In this document: positions 33,901 to 45,136 of the stretch, in pieces
Position numbering within the stretch: position 1 is the first letter of the stretch
Layout of the letters: each line of letters starts with the position of its first letter
Origin: Paragonimus westermani
Taxonomy: Eukaryota > Platyhelminthes > Trematoda > Plagiorchiida > Troglotrematidae
NCBI GenBank assembly: GCA_008508345.1
Contig: QNGE01000867.1
Location: 150,557-214,556, forward strand
DNA: 64,000 nucleotides
Direction: 5' to 3'
Translations under genes and position numbers: made by a program
Notes under the pieces: generated by a model
The model's input: only the letters and a program-made list of their open reading frames with translations
Databases searched by the model: none
What the model was told of the DNA's origin: nothing

Positions 33901-34473
33901 ATTCGTGAAAAGATATTATGCGCCTCCTTTATTTTGGTCAGTATCAACTGATGATATGCAAATTCAACTCGACGGTTGTTCACAGAATAGCCCCCACGTA
34001 TCCTTGGCCTGCATCATTTCAGACAGGTCATAGCCTATACGGGTTCACACACTAATTCAGCTTTCGATAGTAGATCGACTGTCGGACGTGATTGGCTGAA
34101 GCAACCGCTATGCCAATCTCCATATTATACGCCGTACTCTGGTGCTAATTTTGAACAAATGACCGGTGGTACATGAAAAGAAAGTCACAATGAGCAAGAC
34201 ACTTTGCACATTATTGTCAGTCTTTTAAGAGGGGAGCATTCACCTGGAATCAAATCTACGACCGTGGGTTTATTACATAGTGAGAGTCGTTACCACCAGT
34301 ATTGCTGGCAACGTCTTCGTAACACTAGAAAACATTTAAACAATAACGAGAAAATGGGCCAATTTGTCCACATCCCAGTGAAGGAAGAGTACTTTCAAGA
34401 AGAACATGCACCTGTTCTAATGAGTTGCGCAAAGAAATGAGTTAAGGGAGGTGGGACGTAGTGACTGACTTAC
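30974..34473. other. separase intron, no recognised feature
   Basis: About 3.5 kb. A plus-strand 103-codon frame at 32,696-33,007 and a tRNA-like stretch around 34,210-34,320 (box B-like GATTTGATTCC, minus) were seen but not supported further. Confidence 0.4.
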
Positions 34474-34772
34474 CCGATCACTGGAGTCAACATATATATC
34501 GATTGGCTTTTCACAGTTTATACGTTGCTTTCGTGGGGCCAGTTGATACCCTAACTGCTTTAGAATAAACTCATCTTCGGGTTCTGCATCGAGATCGGAC
34601 AGACCTAGGCGACCGCCACCGGCAACTTTTGACTGTTTCGGCCATACCTTCAAGGTGACTGAACGGGATCGCCTGGTATCCAACGGTGTGGTTGGAGGCA
34701 GTGATGGTAGCAATGGATTACCGTTCTCAGCGGAAGACGTAGTATCAGGTTTGTTAATACCGAGACGGTTAA
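34474..34772 (-). CDS. ESPL1: separase linker exon
   Basis: Acceptor TTATCTCACGCAACAG, donor CGG/GTAAGT; two bases plus 99 codons, phase 0 at the end. Reads NRLGINKPDTTSSAENGN, a proline/serine stretch, RSRSVTLKVWPKQSK, DLDAEPEDEFILKQLGYQ and EKPIDIYVDSSDR. No domain; low-complexity and charged, like the long unstructured linker of separases between the helical half and the protease half. Assigned to separase by strand, position and phase rather than by similarity. Confidence 0.75.
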
Positions 34773-34989
34773 CTGTTGCGTGAGATAAGCAGAACAAGTT
34801 CGAAGGTAGATGTAGATAGCGCCCAAAATGATATAAAAGTAGAGAAGCAGGATTGACAAGACCACCTAATCAACACCGTTAGCCAATGGTAAGTTTATGG
34901 GAACTCTCGCTCTCTATCATACACAGATTAACCAATGTTTAATGAAGCCTAAAGTTTCACAATTCAATGTTCGTATTAGGGTTCGCTAA

Positions 34990-35330
34990 TTCAACGCCAC
35001 TGCTGAGCATTACCTGTTGAGTATTACTTATAAGTGGTGTGACAGATCCCATAAGTTGGATGAGATTCCACTACGAACAATTTGGGCTTTGGCTGTGGTG
35101 CTGGTGGGTTCCAGCGTGAACTGTTTGAGAAATCCTTCTTGGGCAGTTAATCCGCCAGATCGTTCGGTAGATTCCATAAGACACGATGGATTGCGCGGGT
35201 GACTGAGTTCAAATGTGAAATTTCTGAGCTCGCAGAGTGGCTTCATAGCCCCGTTGGTAGGGCGCTTGTCGCGTTTGGCTTGCTATTTCTGTCGCTGGAT
35301 CTAATCAAACTGAAACCCGATTAAAGTTAG
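34990..35330. mobile_element. two opposed partial SINE copies
   Basis: Left part (34,990-35,090) is the tail of a minus copy (AACGCCACTGCTGAGCAT, then TAAGTGGTGTGACAGAT). Right part (35,092-35,318) is a plus copy with leader CCAGCGTGAACTGTTTGAGA, GTAGATTCCATAAGAC, and a decayed tRNA-like region from GGCTTCATAGCCCCG to GTCGCTGGATCTAATC. Same family as 9.3-9.8 and 27.3-27.7 kb. Confidence 0.8.
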
Positions 35331-38300
35331 AAAGACGTTTTTATATTGAATAATCCAAGCGGAAAGTTTCTGCAGCTGAAAACAGTGTTCATACGATATT
35401 GTAAAATGTTCACGGTTTTCTGTTCTTATTCGCAGAACCATAAACACACACCAGAGCAAGCTGCCAAACAATCTCACATGAGTGGTGTCTACAGGAAAGC
35501 TTGAAGTGTGCAAATTAGTTTACCTGAGTACAGTAACCACACCTGATGGTAACATCATTGAACAGGTCTCGAACAGGCGCACATGACTCTAATACAACCA
35601 CACCCAGGTATAAACAGAACATCAGACAGCCATGTGGCAGTCAAGCTCGTGTACTAAGGTGGTTTGGAAGAGTATGCTGGGTAAGATTCCGATCGCTTTA
35701 GACGTGACCATTTCAACGAAGCCAAAATAAGCAGTCAGTAAAAAAGTCATACTCACAGGGTTAATGCATTGCTGGTTAAGTAGGAGTGTCCAGACAATGG
35801 AACGCGACCTAGTACACATATATAAGGGTCACTTCGTTTAACAGTTACAACACTGCTACCACCGGAATAATGAGGACCGGGGAGGGGTGGAAGAGATAAC
35901 TTTGAGCAAACAGCACTTCGACCACTGACGTACTGCTCCATACAAACCAGAACAATCGGTAGTTCACGAGAGCCCGATGAAACTGTGAATGCATCTATTG
36001 TGTGCAGAAGTAGCTGGAAGAAGTTGGTGATACCTCATACATAGCGCAATCGGACCAGGCTGATTCCTCATTATTAAATGGATGACCCTTAATCACTGAC
36101 TGCAGGTGCGACCCCGCAATAAAACCCCATGCCCCACTGCTTCGCAAATCAGAGGCTTCGGATAGGGTCCTTTAAGTCAACCTGCCTTCGTTGAATAAGT
36201 GATCGGGAAGTTACCGTTGCCCACGCCACCTTTGCCAACCTAATTTTCTGAATTGAAAACAACCGACAACCATCGACACTTTTACAGTCAACATACACTG
36301 ACCGACTGATCAGGAGGCCATTCTAAACAACACCTAAGTCAAGAATCCAGCGCTTACTGAACCCCAAAAGCGACGTATTTACGATTCTAGTGTTATTGGT
36401 TGGGCTCGCTTCGAGAGAACGCTGTCAAATAAAGGTTCTTTGTTGTCTCTCGTGACAGCGAAGCCGAATCTGTCGGTCAGGCCGAGATAAGAATCATGCT
36501 AAGTTCTAAGGCAGAGAAGAACTTGCTCAACTTACTTCAAGGAAACGGTCACTTGTGTCGTCAGACCAGTTCGGTCTAAGTTTTTCGATAGCAAACGTGA
36601 CATGTATTTGCCATATCTGTATACGACCCGCAAAACAGCGGTCTAGATGTTACCAAAAGTGCCTTCTGTAAAGTCCGTCTCGACCTCCGAGACAAACAAT
36701 GAACGCGCAAATTGATCACCTTACTACAGACAGTATGCACAGTGTCCAGGCAACATATCTCATGAACTCTGTGTCATGTCTTGCATGTCACCACAAGTTA
36801 GAAAAGCATAATATGCAGACCTCCCTGCAAAATACAACCAAAAACGCAAATTGTCAACATGATAATGAGCTACCGGCAGATTAATTCTGAAGTGCCCACA
36901 TTGATTCAACCCATACTGTTGTCTGCATCCAACTCACTTTATTGCTTCTTTAGAGGTTATCCGTTGGTAAATTGGAAATTTAACAATGAGGCTGTACGAA
37001 AGGCTTATCTGACAGTCAGTTTGTTCAGATCATAGCGGTGGTATGATCTAAGCGAACAAGACAGAAATGTTAGCAGCTGCTGTGAAAACCAATTGTGAAG
37101 AGGTCTGATTCAAGGAAGTACTGCAGATGCGGCAGAAGTGGACTTCCGTTGATTCGACGGAGGAGGTGAGCTAGCGTCGATCGGTTCCTGACTTACAGCA
37201 CAGTAACGACCGTCGTGGACTGAGACGCAAACTAACCGTTTGTGTAATATATATATATATATTGCCACAACAAATTTAAAATGAAGAAAGACGGGAAAAT
37301 AGCAACAGGTTGAAAACAAACAACTAGCAAGAGAAAACTAGTTTAAGGAACACAAAAAACTCGCAACGCTAGCGTTACTGGTTACGATAGTTAGACAGGT
37401 CTGGCAGCGTCAACTAACTGATCGTTGTTGTTTAAGCCAATGTTCATAATCCGAAAAAGCCCTATTAAACCAAACTTGAGTGTCAGGAACGTCATGCGCT
37501 GAACACAGATCATGAACTGATTAATGAGTTGATGTCTCCAGCTTACTCCAGTGCATGATACGATAAACGAAGGGTTGTCAATCGCTGGGTTTTTATGTGC
37601 CCCCTTGGGCTTTTTGATGGCTGTCAGAATATCCAATTTGAAAGCGACTGTGATTCGGTTTTCAAATCCACATGCGAATGATATGCGACACGCACAAGTT
37701 AGGGAATTTTTCACACTTACTCCAATTCAATTCCTAACGTATAGGTCGATATGGCGTTTGCTGTCTGTCGTAAACCCTCGACTAAATACGCTGGTTCGCC
37801 CACGGCATAATAGTGCGATTGATAGAAATCGGATACTCCTCCTCGTATTAGTTAACCCGGAAACTCTTGGTCCCCGTTAATTGCGCCCAAGACAAAGCAA
37901 AAGACGGGTGTAAAAAGCAATTTTGTTCCCTTCCAACAACATGTGTGACAAGGAGAAAATTGCAAGGTATTTATAGGGTGCATAGCGACCTACAAACATC
38001 CTCGAATCAGACAATCGAAGGACAGACATCAAAAAGTAAAGGTCACTGGGCCACCAATGAGCACAACGGAATAAAGGCCGAACGGGTGAAAAGAAATAGC
38101 GAAAGTTACTCCTCGACTGGTCATGACATTTTCGCCCATTGTGATTGGATAGAATCGTTTTCTTGAGGAAGGAGACGGTTTTAGACGGAAAAAGTGGATT
38201 CCTCTAACACTGTCAAGTAGACTAGAAACTATCCGGTAGTTCGAGTCTAGATAAGTGTTCGAGACGATCAAGGCGTGGTCCTGTGACCGCACTAGAGACG

Positions 38301-38547
38301 GTTCGCGTTGCTATTGAGACCTGAACGATTAGTCTTTGAAGAGACGTAATATGGATTACCAGATACAGAAAATTTTTAAAGCATTTCCAGATTCACGAAT
38401 GATCAACAAAATTTACATAACCACAAATTGAGCTCAATGTAGGACAAACGTAGAAAAAATAAATTGTAAACGAACGGGAAGATTACAACAGAATGCAGTT
38501 AACCAATGAGGAACCTTAACAAACTAAGACCCAATTGCCATCGCTAC
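35331..38547. other. separase intron, no recognised feature
   Basis: About 3.2 kb. Overlapping frames on both strands at 37,391-37,880 (107 and 109 codons) have no recognisable domain. Contains an AT dinucleotide run at 37,246-37,262. Confidence 0.4.
37246..37262. repeat. (AT)n microsatellite
   Basis: Uninterrupted alternation of A and T for about 17 bases. Confidence 0.9.
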
Positions 38548-38830
38548 CTGGAAGCTTCTTCGAACGACCCGCACGAGTTGCTCTCCGAAGAACCATACTT
38601 TGTGGACTGACACGTCGATCAGCTAATCGGCGAGGTGCGTTAGGCGGTAGCATAGTCTGCCCGGTGGTTGGGGCCAAGTCTGCATCAACAGCATGTCGAG
38701 GGACTTTGGATTTTCTGGAAAGCTCTTTTGTCGTAACGTTTGCCAGATCTCCATGCTGGTTATTTCGTTGTGGACTGGTGGAAAGTGCTGAAAATGCGTC
38801 CAGCAGTGCCTCAGTGTCATCGTGTTCACT
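38548..38830 (-). CDS. ESPL1: separase linker exon with basic cluster
   Basis: Acceptor CTTCTGATTTTCAG, donor CCAG/GTAGCG; 94 codons plus one base, phases fitting both neighbours. Reads SEHDDTEALLDAFSALSTS, VTTKELSRKSKVPRHAV, NAPRRLADRRVSPQS, VLRRATRAGRSKKLP. Strongly basic and serine/threonine-rich, probably disordered; the RR and RSKK groups could be nuclear localisation signals. KELSRK contains the ExxR core recognised by separase itself, so it is a conceivable autocleavage site. Function inferred from position in the linker. Confidence 0.75.
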
Positions 38831-39489
38831 CTGAAAATCAGAAGACAACGCCTATTTTTGTTCACGCTCTTTGTTACACGAATGGACATATTAACACCCA
38901 ACCATGACAGCATACGTAATAGGAGAAGGATGATGGAACTGCAATTAAGTCTTCAGACTTTGCAACATAAGCTGTTTGTTTTCATGCAACTTGGCAAGTC
39001 ATACGTGAACTGGATACCACCATGCCGCCTAATTATGGATGGGAGCATTTGAAACGAACGAAGCTCAAAATAACCACCCTAAGACCGGCAGTCAGCGTAG
39101 TCAGATATCGCCACGAACAATACACCTACGCTCCGGACTACCAAACGGCTTGTTCTCGAGCGAAAGAATTTTTTGGGAAATGTCGACAACTAGGTAAGTA
39201 CAAATGAGCACAACTGTGACTGCAGACTCCTACTGATCACGGATAATCATAATGCCTGATCTGACCTCCCGAGCTATCAATAGACTACAAGAGGATATGT
39301 ATAAGCGCAGACAGTAGTAGCGTTCGTGGCAGTTTCAACAAATGAAACTATAGCCTTACTAGAAGAAACATCCAGTAATCACAACTCTTAGTAAAATAGT
39401 TCGCAACTTCAATGATGCTATCATCCGCGGTACTACGAAGCAAACAACCACAACTGTGATGTGCACGTACATGTAACACGTAAACTAAC

Positions 39490-40183
39490 CATCTGATTGT
39501 GGCCTGGCGGGAAAACGACCGGGAGATAATGGACAGTTGGCAGCAATCTATCTCGAACCAGTCGAATGATTTTTACAAGCCAGCCCCAGTGGACGCCATG
39601 TAGTATACGATGAATGCACACAGAGAGAGAAAGACCACCAACAGAAGACAATCTTTCGTTTAGTTTCTGCAACTCCTCGTTTGCATCAATTGGGACACCT
39701 GGTTTGCTCCTAACTGTGCCAAGAATGAGTGACAGAAGTTGTGTAAACGTGGGAAAGCCTTCCGGGTCGGAAGCGGGTGATTGACTTTGCCTGATATTAG
39801 GCGGGCTGCATGGGAAAATGGACGCAAACGCATTTGCGTTTGCAGCGATCAATGGGTTGGCCGCAACAGACAAAGTATCCGCGGAACGTTCATCTAAGCC
39901 GCTTTCTTCTTCCGTCGCAGACGAGCGCTGACGTGCAGCTTGACGTCGAGTATTCAATGAAACGGACCCGTCTGAATGTAGAAACGAAGCGTCCTCCGTC
40001 TCTTCTGTGATAGGCGAGGTCATCGTCTTATGCATTGACAAGTGCTTGCGTTCAAGTGCAAGCTCTTCGAGGGAAACCGAGCATGTAGCGATGTGATTCA
40101 GCTGGCGCATACGTAACTCAAAGGCCCATTTTCGTTGAGCGAACAGGTCCAAATGAGCCATCAAACTGATAGCAGTTTGGGCA
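39490..40183 (-). CDS. ESPL1: separase exon upstream of the linker
   Basis: Longest exon: acceptor CTACTTGTCTTTCAG before 40,183, donor CAGATG/GTTAGT; one base plus 231 codons, phase 0 at the end. Reads AQTAISLMAHLDLFAQRKWA, LEELALERKHLSMHK, an acidic/serine part (EEESGLDERSADTLS), FPTFTQLLSLILGTVRSKP, and HRILHGVHWGWLVKIIRLVR before VFPPGHNQM. The two outer parts look helical, as expected for the end of separase's TPR-like superhelix. No direct similarity was established; it is linked by strand, splice phase and proximity (659 bases). The exon before it ends two bases into a codon and was not found. Confidence 0.7.
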
Positions 40184-41339
40184 CTGAAAGACAAGTAGAC
40201 CAGACAAGGGACCTTTGGGGACGACCTTTAGAAGCAGTGTGAGATATTCCTAAAACCGCATCTATGGCATCTTTGAAACGTAAGTCTCCTGGCTGACGGT
40301 TTGGAAGTTAACGAAAAATAAGCAGGTAGACGATATCATCTCCTGGGGTTGGTGATAAAACGTGGGGAATCAAAAAAGGACAATGTATCAGAAGTAGATA
40401 CCGCTTGATGAATTGCTCTCGACAATACGATCTACAACAATAAGGAAGCAGGACGTTGAACCGTGAGTAAGTCTAACCGGACGACTACAAGAACTTGCGA
40501 GGACAGAAGTCACAAACTTCTCTCAATCACAGCGCAAGTTTGAGAACGACAGAAAAAACGGGTGACAGGCTTACCATGCACAAAGATGAAACCGTTGCCC
40601 AACACGGAGAAGTTCACTCTGATAGGCTCTTGCCTCACGCACACTGCCGGACAATGTATACAATTCGGTCACATGAAGGCATCCACGGACTAACAGGCGC
40701 GTACCAAGCCAGAGGTTCAGAAGCTCACCATCTACGAGGTGTGTAAACACAGGAACGATGAGGAAAAAAGACGTACAAACGATCCTGTACTTCTACACAC
40801 TCGATTACGATGTACCAGAGAGACTAAAATTAATAACGAGAAGGAATGACTTGCTGGTGCCCACAAACATGGAAACTAGGTCCATTTTTATTAAACTGAC
40901 AGTGGGTTTGTTTTGCACTCACCGTCTGAATTTTTACTCCGGATACCTTCAACTCAAGAGAAACATTATATAGCTTATATTATATGAGCTTGACATCGTC
41001 AACAGCTGGAGCACCATCGTGATCCCGAAAACCAAGATGAAACAGGATACGCTAACAGGGACGGGATGAACTGGGAATGAGCAAATTGGGTCGAGGCAAC
41101 AAAGCTAGAAGGCTTATAAGCAGCTCAGTAAAAACATCGGGGTTACAAATAAACGACCGCAAACACAATTCCCAACCACCTTGAATTTTGCTGGCCGGGT
41201 TCGCTCGGCCTAGCAGCAGTTACCCTACAAGCCTCATGACATGGCAAAAAACCGCAGCCATAATACTTGAAGAGGAAAACATAAATTTATCGCTTCATAA
41301 TTGTAGAAAAGGTACTCAATGCACGTCAATTCAATATCG
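40184..41339. other. no recognised feature
   Basis: Upstream intron of separase or its 5' flank. Short plus-strand frames at 40,495-40,973 lack splice sites and motifs. Confidence 0.4.
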
Positions 41340-42323
41340 TCGTCTTCGTCATCGACAGCAATACATCAGTGTGAACCACTGAGGCTTAACTACCAAACAA
41401 CCATGAAGAAAAAACCCTACATAAGAAGGGAGAGGGGGTAAGGAAGAGACGGAAAGGGACCTAACTACTGAAATAATTACGTCCATATTCAAACATTCAA
41501 CATCAAGGTGCCCACACCTTGCAAACAAACAACTGAGCTGCAAGTGTGAGTAAGGCGTCATCAGCTAGACGGCTTCCTTACGGCTTTCACTGCCCCGCGA
41601 CATTAAATGCACTCACTTCACAGACAACTCGGCCAAACAACGACAACATTCACGCCATTGAGCTCGATTAGCCACCATCTCACCTAACGCCTCCAGCCAC
41701 CGACTCTGACAGTTGCAACGGCGCCAGTCCGGGAGACGAACCAGATCTTTGGTGGTTAACCCCTTCCTACACAACTTCATTTCTCTACACCAGGCCACCA
41801 TCTGTCCACCTCGTACCTTACGCAAGTCGGCCACAGCGTCGACAGAGTGCTCGGTATGACAGGTGACTAACTGGCATGCCTAATACATTACCTAACCATT
41901 TAAGCATGTGCAAATGTAAGGAGTGGACGAAAGAACTCGTTTGACAATCAGTGTCAAACACCCGCTTCTTAAACTCTTCGTTACTTACTCGCTTGGTAGG
42001 TACACCCCTGCGTTTAAGCGACTCAAAAGGTGTAGAGCAAACATACCTTTACAGTCGAGAAGTACGGCAACTGTTCGCCAGCGCTACACGTGACCCCGCT
42101 CCAGAATTTGGTGAAGAATAAGAAGTGGATCAATACAACCCCGCACAGAGCGAAAAACTGCCTGTTCTTCCACACTGTTTGCCTCCCGAGCTGCAGTGAG
42201 TTGATGAAGTATAATGGATGCCAGAACTCTAGAAATGACTTAAGTCAAGCTAATTCACTTATGGTCTTCGCAACAGCCCCGGACTCCTTCGTTGAATATG
42301 GCAGCTACTATCAGCAGGATCGT

Positions 42324-42599
42324 CTACGTTATCCACACAAATTGAAACAACTGAGTCAAAACTTCTGCTAACGCCTCTTCACCTTCTTTGAAAAATTCTG
42401 GCACAAGATCATCTGGACCAGCAGCCCTATTACGTTTGAGAACTGAGATGTAATTGCGGACCTCAGTCCTAGGGAGTGGTTCCAAATCTACCGACCAGGG
42501 TGCTACATTACAAGTTTGTGGCGGCAACACAGTAAAAGCAGAAGGTCCGCCAAACTGACCCTCAAAGTGTTCCGCCCACCGCTCTAACCTTCTGGACAT
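42324..42599 (-). pseudogene. RT N-terminal fragment of LINE B3
   Basis: Reads RRLERWAEHFEGQFGGPSA, LPRTEVRNYISVLKRNRAAG then PDDLVPEFFKEGEEAL: the usual start of a LINE RT domain, where a helix is followed by KxxxAAGPDxxxPE. Below 42,324 the frame continues with changes to KGMFALHLLSRL near 42,010, where motif A should be, and then jumps to C-terminal sequence. Confidence 0.88.
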
Positions 42600-43403
42600 A
42601 CTATACAGATTTGCATGTCATCTGTCTCGCTGATAGCATCATTGACAGACGGTCGCCAGGGACCACCGATATAGATCAGCTTGGAGAGTCTGCCGATGTT
42701 CCCTGAAGTAAAAGCGGTCTCCATTTCTTTAACGTTCCCTCACTAACCAAGCCTTACAATCAACCTGTAGATTGCGTTTCAGCTTCCTACGGATATCTCG
42801 CCTAGACTCGTTATGTGAACTGTCAGGAGGAGCGTTGTGTCTAGTTTCTGACAACCCCAAAGATTTCAAGGACATCCAATGTCTGTTCAACCCATGTACA
42901 TCCCCCCACCGCATGATACAGTACCTGCTTCCCGAATGACCTGTGAAATTTGGGCCCAGCAGCTATTAGGGTTTTCGAAGTGAGAACCACTAAGGCAGCT
43001 TTCTAAGCTGGTTTGGCACTTATGCTTTACCGATGGTAAAGCCAGTTTCTCAACAGCTAATCGTTGCTGTCGGTGGGGTCGTTGCCCAGCAAAAGTGAGT
43101 ACGAAGCGACAACGTGAGAACGCATGATTTGAATCCAAGCACGTGCTCCAATAAGAACGACAGTCCCGAATAGAACCCCGCCACCCATAACTAACGGCTA
43201 TGTGGTCTATAGGGTCAGGCCGGATTCAAAGAAGGCGGGCGCCAAGTATAACATTGACGTACACCATGACTAAAACTAGTACTGGCTGAAAATAGCTTAT
43301 GCTCAGTGTACAGCTGTAACAATCACCCGCCATTATCTGAGCGATGTGATGTTATCCCAAACCTGCCGCCTAAACAAGGCTCGGCCTCACCAAGGCGGCC
43401 GAC

Positions 43404-43973
43404 CTAAGCATTCATATCCCCGGCCAATTTATCTATATCGGAACCATGTGTCGACCGAAAGAGAGCGGCTAGATCCGAATAAAAGGTGACCTTGACGCCG
43501 AAATCACTACAGTCAGTAGGAGCGTAAGCAGACACAATGAAAGAATTCCTGAGAGTTTCGCGTCTAGAGCTGATCTCAATTGGACCCGCCAAGCGGACGG
43601 CACAATGTCTACTGTTAACAGCAATCCAATCCACCAATGTGGCTGACGCCGTCGTGTTGAGGACTATACCTAATTCAGCATGACCGGTAGTGGCGGTCGT
43701 GAAATCACCCGAAGTGTGTAACCAGTATCGAGTAGACAATGTGGGTGCCGTTAGTTCCATATGTTGACTACTGTCTTCGATTCCAGTCTCCGAAATACAA
43801 CAGACATCGACATGCAACGAGTCTAACGTTCGTGCGAAAGCGGCCTGCCGACCTATCTGTTTCAGAGAGTGAATGTTGAAAGCACCCATATTAATTTGCA
43901 TTCTAGGTCTAAGCAGGGAACGAGGGAGCCTTGAGGCTGAATGGTAAGTGATGGGATTTACCAATACAGCCAT
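43404..43973 (-). pseudogene. AP endonuclease domain of LINE B3
   Basis: Reads INMGAFNIHSLKQIGRQ (N-terminal strand with the metal-binding asparagine), VDVCCISETGIEDSS (catalytic glutamate in SET.I), SFIVSAYAPTDCS (tyrosine/proline motif) and ends LAGDMNA (the GDFNA motif, phenylalanine changed to methionine). It continues past in-frame stops as RLGEAEPCLGGRFGI and YTWRPPSLNP to about 43,140, where the final SDH motif survives as SNHA. The domain nicks target DNA to prime reverse transcription. Several stops make it a pseudogene. Confidence 0.9.
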
Positions 43974-44559
43974 TTTGCTGTGGAACCTACAGAGTAATCA
44001 CCAGAAATGGGGACCGGGAGGGGCCTGAGAGCTAGGTTTGATAGAATAATGAGGGAGGAGTCGGCAGTACCATGTTTCCATCTATCCACCCTGCTGTATG
44101 CAGCAGATAGGGCGACCCGGTTCACACTGCGAGATGACCGATGCAGTATGGAATCAACAATGTTGTGAGTATTCATGGTTGTATGTGGAATGAGATAGTG
44201 CCAAGACGCCCAGACCTAGATAGGAGAACGATCAGGGTTCTCGACCAAAGCTTTTGGCCTAAACGCCTGAACCACAAGGCACCGAGTGAGTGGTAGTGTA
44301 CCAGAACTGGTAGTTTTTCCGGGGAAAGATGCCGACTTTCTTCTAACCCCTAACCTGGAGGACCAGGAGACTGCGGTTTGTCTGACCTCCACCAATTAGC
44401 CTAACTGGCATGAGTGACTCTGTCGGTGTGACGGCCACACCGTCCAGTTTAGCCCAATAGGTCGTCGAGATGCGTAAGCCATCACACCGCGCTAAGATCC
44501 ACTCTCGTTCTAACGGGGCCCATCAGCGTTGCGACGGGGTCCGGTCGCGTTGTGACGGT

Positions 44560-45136
44560 CAGTTGCAAAACATTTGCTCAACTGTCCGCAAACGTTGAGA
44601 CGACTAACCCATGTGCTATCACACCTGCAAAAATTAAGAGAGCTTAAGTCGAAAAACGTGGTTACACTTAAGCCTGATGAGGGTTCTGGGGCCGTCATTC
44701 TAGACAAGGATGTGTATGTACAGAAGATGTTATCAATATTGGATGATCAAACAGAGTTTCGACGAATAGAGAGAGTGGAAAGCATTGGCGAAATAGAGGA
44801 CCGCATAGGACATCTTCAGCTGCTCTTGCACAGTTGCGGATCATTGATGAAGTAACGTATAAGTCTCTTAAGCCGTGCGGATCGTCAACATTTCAACTTT
44901 ACGGCCTACCAAAGACTCACAAATCTGGGATGCCACTTAGGCCAATTTTAGCAATGACAAACTCACCTTACCACAAATTAGCACGCTGGCTGGTCACTAT
45001 TCTAACTCCAGTAAAACAGAAATTTCAGAAATACTCCATTAAAGATTCCTTTGAATTGATCAGTGACCTGGACAGAATCAATCTTGCCAATGAACTGATG
45101 TGCTCTATAGATGTTCAGTCACTTTTCACAACATAG
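44560..45136 (+). mobile_element. Penelope-like element, RT N-terminal half
   Basis: Two overlapping frames. The first (44,574-44,855) reads LRELKSKNVVTLKPDEGSGA, VILDKDVYVQKMLSILDD; the second (44,834-45,136) reads DEVTYKSLKPCGSSTFQLYG, LPKTHKSGMPLRPILAM, SPYHKLARWLVTILTPV and ends CSIDVQSLFTT. These are the LKPDKGxxxVVxxxxDY, YGLPKxHK and LRPIxxxxxSPxxxLA blocks of Penelope-like RTs, ending at motif A (DVxSLFT). One frameshift, truncated on both sides. It abuts the 5' end of LINE B3 in head-to-head orientation. Confidence 0.9.

Larger units (their letters stand above)
14149..40183 (-). other. ESPL1: separase gene, C-terminal half and linker (span of placed exons)
   Basis: Separase is the caspase-like (clan CD, family C50) protease that cuts the cohesin kleisin subunit at the metaphase-anaphase transition; securin and CDK1-cyclin B restrain it. 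Exons were placed at 39,490-40,183, 38,548-38,830, 34,474-34,772, 30,495-30,973, 29,381-29,705, 28,151-28,267, (25,126-25,336, tentative), 23,598-23,911, 21,252-21,416 and 14,149-14,452. Junction phases agree across every neighbouring pair outside the 23.9-28.15 kb gap. Together they encode roughly a thousand residues, about half the length of vertebrate separase; the N-terminal helical-repeat half was not found. Several introns hold LINEs and SINEs. Confidence 0.9.
41340..44520 (-). mobile_element. LINE family B, copy B3 (longest)
   Basis: Minus strand: 5' untranslated region (44,520-44,180), short N-terminal open frame from ATG at 44,176, AP endonuclease (43,973-43,140), linker (43,138-42,600), RT N-terminus (42,599-42,060), then a jump to the C-terminal block (41,960-41,613: VRGGQMVAWCREMK ... 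RAQWRECCRCLAELSVK) and a 3' untranslated region ending in decayed GAT/GAC repeats. RT motifs B to E are deleted. Stops interrupt the endonuclease. It supplies the only 5' half of the family in the window. Confidence 0.9.

Noticed and set aside
40960..40995. AT-rich near-palindrome around ATATAGCTTATATTATATGA
   Set aside because: Short and imperfect; expected by chance in AT-rich sequence.
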